From Tenacibaculum agarivorans (lineage in GTDB: Bacteria > Bacteroidota > Bacteroidia > Flavobacteriales > Flavobacteriaceae), in contig NZ_MSMP01000020.1 in assembly GCF_001936575.1 (NCBI RefSeq), positions 1 to 64,000 of the forward strand: a stretch of 64,000 bases of DNA, written 5' to 3'. Of this stretch, positions 9,071 to 17,899 are shown piece after piece. The notes beneath the pieces are model-generated. The model did no database searches. It was not told the origin of the DNA and saw nothing but the letters and a program-made list of their open reading frames with translations. A program made the position numbers and the translations under genes. Each line of letters starts with the position of its first letter. Position 1 is the first letter of the stretch.

Positions 9071-9559
9071 TTATTTTCGAATAAAAATATTAGTGTAATA
9101 CCATCTACCATTACTGTTTTGTTTAGCAGTTAAATTGAAATGGGTAAAATTACCTTCAATATTTTTTCGATGTCCATCACTATTAATCCAACCTGTTACT
9201 ACCGATTGTGCAGTATTATAACCAACGGCAACATTTTCCCCAATATTTTTTGCACCAGCATTATCAGACAAGTATTTACCACGATCGCTAAAATTAGCAT
9301 GAGAAATAGCTCCGGCACTAATCATGTAATCTGTATGTTTATCGGTTTGTGATTTTATAATGTCCAATACTTCTAGTTTAGCTAAACCTTTGCTAGCTCT
9401 ATGATTGTTTAATAATTGTAAAATTTGACCTTCATAACTAGCATCGGTTCCTACATTTGTATCTGGATTTTCATTTACTCCATCAATCTGGGGATCTTCA
9501 GATGTACAAGAAACCATTAAAAAAACTGAAAAAATAAATAGATATTTACGTAAAATCAT
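9071..9559 (-). CDS. CAP (SCP/PR-1-like) domain lipoprotein, second copy
   Basis: 162 residues. Lipobox MVSC (Cys18), an Asp/Asn-rich linker, then a CAP domain with LLNNHRASKG, DKHTDYM, AISHANFSDRG, GENVAVGY and GWINSDGHRKNIEG. It is clearly paralogous to 4789-5274 along its length, including the closing YFTNIFI[KR]K. It converges on the patatin gene with no spacer: its stop complement begins at the base after the patatin stop. Confidence 0.88.
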   Translation of the reverse strand: MILRKYLFIFSVFLMVSCTSEDPQIDGVNENPDTNVGTDASYEGQILQLLNNHRASKGLAKLEVLDIIKSQTDKHTDYMISAGAISHANFSDRGKYLSDNAGAKNIGENVAVGYNTAQSVVTGWINSDGHRKNIEGNFTHFNLTAKQNSNGRWYYTNIFIRK

Positions 9560-9569
9560 AGTAAGGGTA

Positions 9570-10007
9570 TTATATCGCTTGTTTTATAAAATCTTCATAT
9601 TCATAAAAGAATAACTCAAATTGAGACATAGTATCTACAAAAAACTCATAGCAATCACGCCATGTATTTTTATTATGAATACTAAATTTCTTTTCATGTA
9701 AAACGTAGATTCTATGGATATATTTTCCACTTTCTAATTGAAATGCATTATCGAATATAACTTCAGGTAAATATTCAGTTTCTAATATTTTTTTTAGAGA
9801 GAGTAACTGATCATATAACAATTCATTAGCCACTTCTTCAGGATGTTCAAAATCTAAACACACAAAAGCCTTTTTTCGATCTGCTTGGAATTTGAATGAA
9901 AAACCTTTGATTTTAGTATTATATAATAACCATTTTCTAGGAAAAGACTTCCCAAAGCTGGTCCAAAATTCTTTTCGTAAACGAGCCGATTCTTCCTTAC
10001 TAAACAT
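9570..10007 (-). CDS. DUF4268 domain protein
   Basis: 145 residues, no signal peptide. The sequence starts MFSKEESARLRKEFWTSFGK and has the aromatic-rich pattern typical of flavobacterial DUF4268 proteins (WLLYNTKIKGFSFKF, CLDFEHP, IYVLHEKKFSIHNKNTW). The function of these stand-alone forms is unknown. The start lies upstream of the CAP gene on the same strand with a 10-bp gap, so they may be co-transcribed. Confidence 0.8.
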   Translation of the reverse strand: MFSKEESARLRKEFWTSFGKSFPRKWLLYNTKIKGFSFKFQADRKKAFVCLDFEHPEEVANELLYDQLLSLKKILETEYLPEVIFDNAFQLESGKYIHRIYVLHEKKFSIHNKNTWRDCYEFFVDTMSQFELFFYEYEDFIKQAI

Positions 10008-10027
10008 ATTTTTTCAGTTATCAATTA

Positions 10028-10068
10028 TCAATAAACAATTAGACTTGCGATTGATAATTGTTTATTGA
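10028..10068. terminator. 14-bp inverted repeat between miaE and the DUF4268 gene
   Basis: TCAATAAACAATTA (10028-10041) is perfectly complementary to 10055-10068, with a 13-nt loop. The stem is AT-rich without a strong U-tract, so it may be a weak terminator of miaE or a regulatory hairpin. Confidence 0.45.
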
Positions 10069-10076
10069 TCATTGTA

Positions 10077-10658
10077 CTATCCGTGTACTTTGGCAGAAGT
10101 TCCTCTATTTTTCATCATTTCAGCTTCAAAAGCTAACAAGTCATTCCACTTTTGATCTACAATTTCTCTATCCATATACTTTCTAGCATAGCCTAAAAAT
10201 AAAGTATAGTGATTTGCTTCAGAAATCATTAAATCTTTGTAGAACTCTGATAATTGTTCATCTTCCATATTATCAGCAAACACCTTAAATCGTTCACAAC
10301 TTCTAGCTTCAATCAAAGCAGCAACTAACAAACGATGTATTAAAGCTTCTGTTCTATCAGGAGTTTTAGGAAAAAAACCTTGTAATTTAAGCGCATAATC
10401 GTTTTTTGTAGCCTGACCTAAAACCATACCTCTGTCTACCATTAAATTATGAACCATTCTAAAATGCTCCATTTCTTCAATAGCAATATCGCTCATATCT
10501 TTAACTAAAGCGGTTTCTTCAGAGTAATTTATAATAATAGATACGGCATTACTTGCAGCTTTTTGTTCGGCAAAAGCATGATCCGTTAATAATTGTTGTA
10601 ACCCGTTTTTAGCAACATCAACCCAAGAAGTTTCTGTGTCAAATTGAAGACCTAGCAT
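10077..10658 (-). CDS. miaE: tRNA-(ms2io6A) hydroxylase MiaE
   Basis: 193 residues, normal length for MiaE. This di-iron, ferritin-like enzyme hydroxylates the isopentenyl group of ms2i6A37 in tRNA. Expected ligands are visible: Glu31 (HAFAEQKAAS), the E62-x-x-H65 pair in EEMEHF, Glu116 (ALIEARSCERF), and E146-x-x-H149 in SEANHYTLF. It appears to be a single transcription unit. Confidence 0.92.
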   Translation of the reverse strand: MLGLQFDTETSWVDVAKNGLQQLLTDHAFAEQKAASNAVSIIINYSEETALVKDMSDIAIEEMEHFRMVHNLMVDRGMVLGQATKNDYALKLQGFFPKTPDRTEALIHRLLVAALIEARSCERFKVFADNMEDEQLSEFYKDLMISEANHYTLFLGYARKYMDREIVDQKWNDLLAFEAEMMKNRGTSAKVHG

Positions 10659-10759
10659 GAAATTAAACTTTTAAAGTGCAAATTTAGCAAAAGCATAAAC
10701 GAATATAGAACAGTCTCGGTCAAATTTTTGAAATGTAAAATTAATTGAACATATTTTAT

Positions 10760-10767
10760 TAGCTTTG
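10760..10767 (+). promoter_or_regulatory. Candidate -7 element for the alpha-2-macroglobulin gene
   Basis: TAGCTTTG fits TAnnTTTG and lies 34 bp before the ATG. No convincing -33 TTG at the usual spacing was found. Confidence 0.4.
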
Positions 10768-10801
10768 AATCTATTAATCACACTCAAAAACAATTAAAAT
10801 T

Positions 10802-13800
10802 ATGAAAAAGCTATGGTTCCTTTGTCTTATAATAATAGTGGTAGGATGTAAGAAGAAAGTAGTTACTGAAGAAAGCGATGTAAATGACTACAGTGAGTAT
10901 ATTAGTGTATATCCTGAAAAAGTAATTTCTGTAATACCAAAACTAGAATTTTATTTGAATAAAAAGGTAGAGACTGAAGAAGTCTCAGATGATGTGTTTA
11001 CTGTTATACCGAGTGTGAAAGGAAAGGCGATTTTAACAAACAATATATTGACATTTATTCCTGAAGAAAAATTAGAGAATAACAAAGCATATGCGTTAAC
11101 GCTACATTTAAATAAATTATACGGAACCGTAGAAAAAGAACTAAAAGATTTTACTATAAATCTTAAAACAAAACCATTACAGTTTAGAGTAGCCTTAGAC
11201 GCACCCTCAATTTATGATAAAAATTGGTATTATGTAGAAGGATATTTTAATGCAAGTGATGTAATTGATAGTAAAAAGATAAAAGAGTTAATCAAGGCAA
11301 ATTATAATGGTAAATCAGTAAAAATTAAGTTTGACGTTACAGAAGAGTATGCTAACAATATTCCTTTTAAAATAGATAGCTTAGAACGATTTGCAGATGA
11401 TAAAATAGTAAATGTAAATTGGAACGGAGGAGGAGTGAACTCAGATTCAAAAGGAGAAAGAGAGATTGTTATTACTGGGAAATCAAATTTTAAAATATTA
11501 TCCTTTGATATCGTAAATGATACTAAACAACGAATTGATATCAATTTTTCAGATCCGATTAATAAAAATCAAAATTTAAAAGGATTAATTCAATTTGTAA
11601 ATACACAAAAACAGAATTTTACCACTAAAATTAATAATAATGTTATTAGCGTTTACCCTAAAGCTTCGTTTAGAGACAAAGTAGATATTGAGGTTTTTAA
11701 AGGAATAAAAAATACTGAAGGTTATACGTTAAAAAATAATGTGGAACAAACCCTTCATTTCAGACAGTTAAAACCGGAATTGAGCTTTATTAAAAGCGGA
11801 ACTATTTTACCAAACTCGAGTAACTTAAAGGTGAATTTTAACGCAGTAAACTTAAAAGCTGTTGATGTTACGGTCTATAAAATTTATAAAAACAATGTAC
11901 TTCAGTTTTTACAAAACAATAATTTAAATACTAATGGAAATCTACGTTATGTTGGTCGCCCCACAGCTAAATATACTGTAAATTTAACCAATCAAGGGGT
12001 AGACTTATCAGAACAAAATGCTTTTGCTGTGGATCTAGCTGATTTGGTAAAGGTAGAAAATGGAGCTATGTATAGAGTAGAGTTTTCTTACAATAAAGAA
12101 TATTCTAATTATGTGTGTGATGGTGAGGTATCTTCAAGTACAATTGTATATGGAAAGAAAGAAGTGGATACTAGAGCGTACGATCAACAAAACAGAAGCA
12201 GAGGGTATTATTACGACGATGATTATGAATATTATAATTGGAATGAACGAGAAGATCCATGTAAAAGTTCTTTTTATACATATAAAAAAATTAGCACCAA
12301 TTTATTAGCATCGAACTTAGGAGTAATTGTAAAAAAAGGAAATAACGATAAAACATTTGTAGCGGTTACAGATATTTTAAATACGAATCCAATAGCGAAT
12401 GCTAAAGTAGAATTACTAAATTTACAACAGCAAGTAGTTTCCTCATCATCAACAAATAATGAAGGAATAGCGGTTTTTGAAGAAACGAAAGGAGGATTTT
12501 TTGCTAAGGTTTCTAATAATACAAGCACTACATATATGAAACTTAACGATGGAAATGCATTATCCATGAGTAAGTTTGATGTATCAGGAACAAAACTACA
12601 GAAAGGAATAAAAGGGTATATATATGGCGAACGAGGTGTTTGGAGACCAGGAGATCAATTGTTTTTAACCTTTGTTTTGAATGATAAAGCGAACCCAATT
12701 CCTGAAAAACACCCAATAAAATTTGAATTAATTAATCCACAAGGAAAAATTATAGATAGAAAAGTATTGCACAAGAACAGTCGAAATGTATACACTTATG
12801 CGCCAAAAACAGATGTAGAAGCCATTACAGGTGATTGGAAGTTACGTGTAAATGTTGGAGCAGCAAGATTTCATAAGAATTTAAAAATTGAAACCATCAA
12901 ACCAAATCGATTAAAGATTAAGTTTACCACACCAGATCAGTTTGTAAAATCAGGAAAATCTATTGATGGAAACTTAGAAGTAAAATGGTTACATGGTGCT
13001 ATAGCTAGAGGATTAGAATATGATGTAGAATCTAAAATTACACAAACAACAACTTCATTTCCAAAGTTTGGTAATTATACTTTTGATGATGTTACACGAT
13101 ATTTTAATACATCAAATACCAGTGTAGCTTCAGGAAAATTAAATAATGAAGGTAAAGTAAATTTTACTAAAAAATTGACTTTAGGTAGTAGGGCTCCTGG
13201 AATGTTGAAAGCTAATTTTATTACAAAAGTATATGAAAACGGAGGAGATTTTAGTACCGATGTTTTTTCAATGAAAGTCTCACCTTATACTTCGTATGTG
13301 GGATTAAACATGGCTGAAGAACAACAATCTAAAAACTATTTATTTACAGATCAAGAATACACATTCAATGTAGCTTCGGTAAATGAAGAAGGAAAAGGAA
13401 TAGCTAATAATTTAGAGGTTAAAGTATATAAATTAAATTGGCGTTGGTGGTGGAGTTCATCAAATGATGGATTATCAAGTTATGATGGAACTACATTTCA
13501 TGAATATCATACCAATAAAGATGTACAAACTGGAGCTAATGGTAAAGGAGCGTTCAATTTAAAAATAGATAAAAATGATTGGGGTAGATTCTTAATTAAA
13601 GTAAAAGATAAGAGAAGTAATCACGTATCTTCATCTGTAGTATATTTTGATTGGCCTTCATGGTACGGAACAAAGAGAGGAAGCCAGGATAAAACAAATG
13701 CTACTATGCTTGTGTTTACAAGTGATAAAGATGAATATAATGTAAATGAAAAAGCTACCGTTCGTTTTCCTTCTTCTTCAGATGGTAGAGCTTTGGTGAC

Positions 13801-16303
13801 AGTAGAAAATGGTACGGAAGTTTTAGATCACTTTTGGGTAGATACTGAAGATAAACAGACCGAATTTAGTTTCCCGGTTTTAAAAACATATACACCAAAT
13901 ATCTTTTTGAATATCTCATTATTACAAAAGCATGCACAGACAGCTAATGACTTACCAATACGTATGTATGGTTCTATTCCAATTTTAGTAAAAGACCCTA
14001 AAACGAAATTAGAACCTGAAATTCAATTAGCTGATGAGTTAAAACCAGAAAGTACAGCTTCAATACGAGTAAAAGAAAAGAATGCAAAACCAATGACATA
14101 CACCGTAGCATTGGTAGATGAAGGACTGCTAGATTTAACACGATTTAAAACACCAAACCCTTGGCAAACATTTTATGCAAAACAATCTCTAGGGGTAAAA
14201 ACTTGGGATATTTATGATGATATTATTGGTGCTTATGGAGGAGAAGTGAATCAAATTTTAAGTATTGGAGGAGATGAAGCGGAAGCAGGAAGTAAGAATA
14301 AAAAAGCCAATCGCTTTAAGCCTATGGTTTCATTTTTAGGCCCCTTCACTTTGAAATCAGGAGAAGTGAAAACACATAAAATCAAGCTACCAAATTATGT
14401 AGGTTCAATTCGAGCCATGGTAGTGGCTTCAGATATTGTAAATGATGCATATGGTAGCGATCAAAAAGAAGCTTTTGTACGTAAACCTGTTATGGTATTA
14501 GCTTCATTACCACGTAAAATTACACCGCAGGAAACAGTTACTTTACCTGTTACTGTTTTTGCTATGAAACCTAATGTGAAAAATGTAAAAGTAACAGTAC
14601 AACCAAACAAGGCATATAATATTATAGGGAATAATACACAAACTTTATCTTTTGATCAACCTGATGAGAAGATGGCATACTTCACATTAAAAGTGAATGA
14701 TTTTAAAGGCATTGGAAAGGTCAGGGTAGAGGCAAATTCAGGTAGTGAAAAAGCATTTTATGAAGTAGAAATAGATGTGTTAAATCCTAACCCAATCAGT
14801 ACTGAAATTAGTGAGATGGTATTAAAATCAGGAGAACAAAAAGTAGTTAATTTTGCTACTTTTGGAACGCAAGGAACGAATTCAGCTAGTGTTGAGTATT
14901 CTACAGTACCACCAATGAATTTTACGAGTCGATTAGAATATTTAGTTCAATACCCGCATGGTTGTGTAGAGCAAACTACGTCTAGTGTTTTTCCTCAATT
15001 GTATTTTCCAGAACTTTTTGAATTACCTCAAGAAAGAATAGCATCAATAGAAAGAAATATAAAAGCTGGTATTCAACGTTTATCTACTTTTCAACGAGGA
15101 GATGGAGGTTTATCGTATTGGCCAGGAGGTTCTGAGTCTAGTGCTTGGGGAACATCTTATGCAGGGCATTTTTTAATAGAAGCCGCTAAAAAAGGATATG
15201 CTTTACCTATTGGTTTTAGATCAAAATGGATTGGTTATCAAAAACGTCAGGCACGAAAATGGAGAAATAATAATACATATTATAATAATGCAGCATCTCA
15301 AGCATATCGTTTGTATACTTTATGTTTAGCGAATAGTCCAGATTTAGCTTCTATGAACCGATTAAGAGAAACCTCGAATATTTCTAATATAGCTAAAAGA
15401 AGATTAGCAGGGGCATATGGATTACTAGGGAAAAAATCAATAGCAAAGTCTATTTTAAATACATTGGGAGAAGATTCATACTCAAGTAGGTATTATTACA
15501 ACTATGGTTCTGAAACTAGAAATAAAGCAATGGCATTGGAAACTTATACGTTAATTGGAGATGAACTAAAAGCAAGTAAGTTAGCAAAAAATATAGCTGA
15601 AATATTATCTAGTAATAAATGGATGAGCACACAAACCACATCTTATAGTTTATTAGCCATAGCGCAATTTGCATTGAAAAACGGTGCAAACGAAGGTTTG
15701 AGTTTGAAGTATTCTTGGAATGGAAAACAGAAGAATATAAATTCTTCAAAATCATTATTTGTAGAAGAATTATCATCCTTAAAAAAGGATAATAAAATTG
15801 AATTTAATAATACTTCAAAAGGTATTGTTTACATTCGATTATTCAATACAGGAATTTTACCTGTTGGAAAAGAAAAAATCATACAGAAAAACCTAGAAGT
15901 TACTACAGTTTACAGAGATAAAGAAAGTAATAGAATTGATATAAGTAGTTTATCACAAGGAACAAATTTTGTAGCTGAAGTTACCATACGAAATACTACC
16001 GATCAGAAAGTTGAAAATATTGCTTTAACTCAATATTTACCTTCAGGTTGGGAAGTAATTAATACACGTTTTACAGATTATGGAAGTAATACGAATTCTT
16101 CGAATGTAGATTATACAGACATTAGAGATGCGAGTATCAGTAACTATTTTACATTAGATAAATATAAATCTAAAACATTTAGAGTGTTGTTAAATGCATC
16201 ATACCTAGGTGATTATTATTTGCCGGGCGTGCAAGCGGAAGCGATGTATGATAATGATTATTTCGTAAGAACAGAAGGACAATGGATAAAAGTGATTAAA
16301 TAA
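10802..16303 (+). CDS. Alpha-2-macroglobulin family lipoprotein with thioester
   Basis: 1833 residues. Lipobox VVGC (Cys16), N-terminal Ig-like and MG domains, an MG/bait-type middle region (KGYIYGERGVWRPGDQLFLTFVLN near 605), and an A2M complement-like alpha-helical domain. The thioester motif is present in YPHGCVEQTTSS, with Cys1388 and Gln1391, corresponding to CLEQ in the E. coli YfhM-type protein. Such proteins are thought to trap attacking proteases near the outer membrane and are often encoded beside pbpC. Here pbpC lies 7.2 kb downstream on the same strand. Confidence 0.92.
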   Translation: MKKLWFLCLIIIVVGCKKKVVTEESDVNDYSEYISVYPEKVISVIPKLEFYLNKKVETEEVSDDVFTVIPSVKGKAILTNNILTFIPEEKLENNKAYALTLHLNKLYGTVEKELKDFTINLKTKPLQFRVALDAPSIYDKNWYYVEGYFNASDVIDSKKIKELIKANYNGKSVKIKFDVTEEYANNIPFKIDSLERFADDKIVNVNWNGGGVNSDSKGEREIVITGKSNFKILSFDIVNDTKQRIDINFSDPINKNQNLKGLIQFVNTQKQNFTTKINNNVISVYPKASFRDKVDIEVFKGIKNTEGYTLKNNVEQTLHFRQLKPELSFIKSGTILPNSSNLKVNFNAVNLKAVDVTVYKIYKNNVLQFLQNNNLNTNGNLRYVGRPTAKYTVNLTNQGVDLSEQNAFAVDLADLVKVENGAMYRVEFSYNKEYSNYVCDGEVSSSTIVYGKKEVDTRAYDQQNRSRGYYYDDDYEYYNWNEREDPCKSSFYTYKKISTNLLASNLGVIVKKGNNDKTFVAVTDILNTNPIANAKVELLNLQQQVVSSSSTNNEGIAVFEETKGGFFAKVSNNTSTTYMKLNDGNALSMSKFDVSGTKLQKGIKGYIYGERGVWRPGDQLFLTFVLNDKANPIPEKHPIKFELINPQGKIIDRKVLHKNSRNVYTYAPKTDVEAITGDWKLRVNVGAARFHKNLKIETIKPNRLKIKFTTPDQFVKSGKSIDGNLEVKWLHGAIARGLEYDVESKITQTTTSFPKFGNYTFDDVTRYFNTSNTSVASGKLNNEGKVNFTKKLTLGSRAPGMLKANFITKVYENGGDFSTDVFSMKVSPYTSYVGLNMAEEQQSKNYLFTDQEYTFNVASVNEEGKGIANNLEVKVYKLNWRWWWSSSNDGLSSYDGTTFHEYHTNKDVQTGANGKGAFNLKIDKNDWGRFLIKVKDKRSNHVSSSVVYFDWPSWYGTKRGSQDKTNATMLVFTSDKDEYNVNEKATVRFPSSSDGRALVTVENGTEVLDHFWVDTEDKQTEFSFPVLKTYTPNIFLNISLLQKHAQTANDLPIRMYGSIPILVKDPKTKLEPEIQLADELKPESTASIRVKEKNAKPMTYTVALVDEGLLDLTRFKTPNPWQTFYAKQSLGVKTWDIYDDIIGAYGGEVNQILSIGGDEAEAGSKNKKANRFKPMVSFLGPFTLKSGEVKTHKIKLPNYVGSIRAMVVASDIVNDAYGSDQKEAFVRKPVMVLASLPRKITPQETVTLPVTVFAMKPNVKNVKVTVQPNKAYNIIGNNTQTLSFDQPDEKMAYFTLKVNDFKGIGKVRVEANSGSEKAFYEVEIDVLNPNPISTEISEMVLKSGEQKVVNFATFGTQGTNSASVEYSTVPPMNFTSRLEYLVQYPHGCVEQTTSSVFPQLYFPELFELPQERIASIERNIKAGIQRLSTFQRGDGGLSYWPGGSESSAWGTSYAGHFLIEAAKKGYALPIGFRSKWIGYQKRQARKWRNNNTYYNNAASQAYRLYTLCLANSPDLASMNRLRETSNISNIAKRRLAGAYGLLGKKSIAKSILNTLGEDSYSSRYYYNYGSETRNKAMALETYTLIGDELKASKLAKNIAEILSSNKWMSTQTTSYSLLAIAQFALKNGANEGLSLKYSWNGKQKNINSSKSLFVEELSSLKKDNKIEFNNTSKGIVYIRLFNTGILPVGKEKIIQKNLEVTTVYRDKESNRIDISSLSQGTNFVAEVTIRNTTDQKVENIALTQYLPSGWEVINTRFTDYGSNTNSSNVDYTDIRDASISNYFTLDKYKSKTFRVLLNASYLGDYYLPGVQAEAMYDNDYFVRTEGQWIKVIK

Positions 16304-16480
16304 TTAATGAATCTTTTATTTTTAAAGGTCATGATTTCAAAGACTTTGAAGTTATTTAATTCCTACTAATTTATACAAAAGTAATGCGGAAATAAATCCA
16401 AAATACGTTAATACAGATTTAAGGGAGAATTACGTATGAGATAATTGTAGTTTTATAAGCATCAAATTGAAGTTATAATC

Positions 16481-17794
16481 ATGAAAAAGGCAGTTTTTTT
16501 AATTATATTTTTTGGAGTATTTATTGCGTGTACTTCTAAAGAAAAAACAGATGCTGAATTATTAAATTTAGATAAAAGAAAGTTAGATAAAAGTTTAAAT
16601 TCATATAAAGTATTTCCTTATAAGTTTGCAAAAATAGCGCTTCGATCTGCTGTAGTTAAGGACACAATTTCTGAAGAGTATCAAAAATTCAAAGTTACAT
16701 TAGACAAAATTTCAAAACGTTTAATGAGTCATGATATAGAAAATCCAGATAAACTATCGATGTTAGATTATCTTAGGATCTACAGGGATTATAAAAAGAT
16801 GGAAAGTTTTATCATGAAAACAGATGAAGATATTTTTCCAACGATCAGAGATGCACTACAAGTAGCTTACGGAGATTCTATAGCAAAAGCACAGCCGTTT
16901 TTTTCTGGGAAACAAAAAAAGATAATAGAAAGTTTTGAGCATTCTGTATTGAGTGCTATAGTAATATTGAGTAAAGATTTTGGCAAAGAAGTATCATTAT
17001 ATGAATGTTCTAAAACAGATCCTGATATACTACCAGATACAGAATTAAGAGCCTTGCTTAGTTTTTTTAGAGGTTTTTTATTTTTTGAAAAGAAACTGTA
17101 CTATCTCTCTGAAAATGAGATTTCCAGAAACTTAACTTGGTTAGATGTTAATAAAGATGTCAACTTGTTTCATACGCGTGCTATGTTTCAATGGGGAGAT
17201 TTAAATAATGAAGAAACACATATAGCGTTTCATGCAATTAATCATTTGTTTAGAGGTTTCGATAGGTTAATGATGAAGAGAGACATTGATGAAAAACGAG
17301 CTATAAAAGATTTTGAATCGTTTTTAAAAGATGCTAATAAAATTGGACTCAATAATGAGATTACTTGGTCAATAGAAACTTTTTTGTATTTGAAAACAGA
17401 TGAAAAAGAAAAAGCGATAGCTTCACTAGAAAAACTAAGATCTAGCGTATTATTATCATCAATGGAAAAAGAAAAAATAAACGAATCTATTACCTATCTA
17501 AAGAATAGAGAATCAGGGAAGTTATTAAATGGTGTGTACGATAAGTTTTTCATAAGTAAAATAGCCACCAAGTATATGTTTTCGGTATTATCTAAAGTGG
17601 ATTGGGAGAAACTATTTAAAGAAAACGATGTCCCTTACACAAAAGAGATGTTTATAGTGATTGATAACTTTAAAGAATTTATTGATAAACTAAATACATA
17701 TGCATCTGCAGATGGATTAAAAGAAGCAGGAAAAGATTTAAAAGACAAAGGAAAAAATCTTTTAGAAAAGGCTAAAGGTTTAATAGAAGATTAA
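16481..17794 (+). CDS. Uncharacterised helical lipoprotein
   Basis: 437 residues. Lipobox FIAC (Cys17), then almost entirely predicted alpha helix, rich in Lys/Glu/Asp, with hints of TPR-like pairs (EITWSIETFLYLKTDEKEKAIASLEKL). The C-terminal ~30 residues form an amphipathic Lys/Gly repeat (KEAGKDLKDKGKNLLEKAKG). No family recognised. It follows the macroglobulin gene by 177 bp on the same strand and ends at a bidirectional terminator, so it could belong to an envelope-defence unit; this is only positional. Confidence 0.75.
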   Translation: MKKAVFLIIFFGVFIACTSKEKTDAELLNLDKRKLDKSLNSYKVFPYKFAKIALRSAVVKDTISEEYQKFKVTLDKISKRLMSHDIENPDKLSMLDYLRIYRDYKKMESFIMKTDEDIFPTIRDALQVAYGDSIAKAQPFFSGKQKKIIESFEHSVLSAIVILSKDFGKEVSLYECSKTDPDILPDTELRALLSFFRGFLFFEKKLYYLSENEISRNLTWLDVNKDVNLFHTRAMFQWGDLNNEETHIAFHAINHLFRGFDRLMMKRDIDEKRAIKDFESFLKDANKIGLNNEITWSIETFLYLKTDEKEKAIASLEKLRSSVLLSSMEKEKINESITYLKNRESGKLLNGVYDKFFISKIATKYMFSVLSKVDWEKLFKENDVPYTKEMFIVIDNFKEFIDKLNTYASADGLKEAGKDLKDKGKNLLEKAKGLIED

Positions 17795-17849
17795 AAAATA
17801 AATTATTACAATTAGCGGAAACACATAACTTATAAGTTAATAGATAAAA

Positions 17850-17885
17850 AAAGCTGTCTAAAAATATTTTAGACAGCTTTCCTTT
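17850..17885. terminator. Bidirectional terminator
   Basis: A 14-bp stem (17850-17863 with 17867-17880) and a 3-nt loop, with A-run and T-run flanks, between convergent genes. Confidence 0.88.
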
Positions 17886-17899
17886 AATTTTATATTTAA

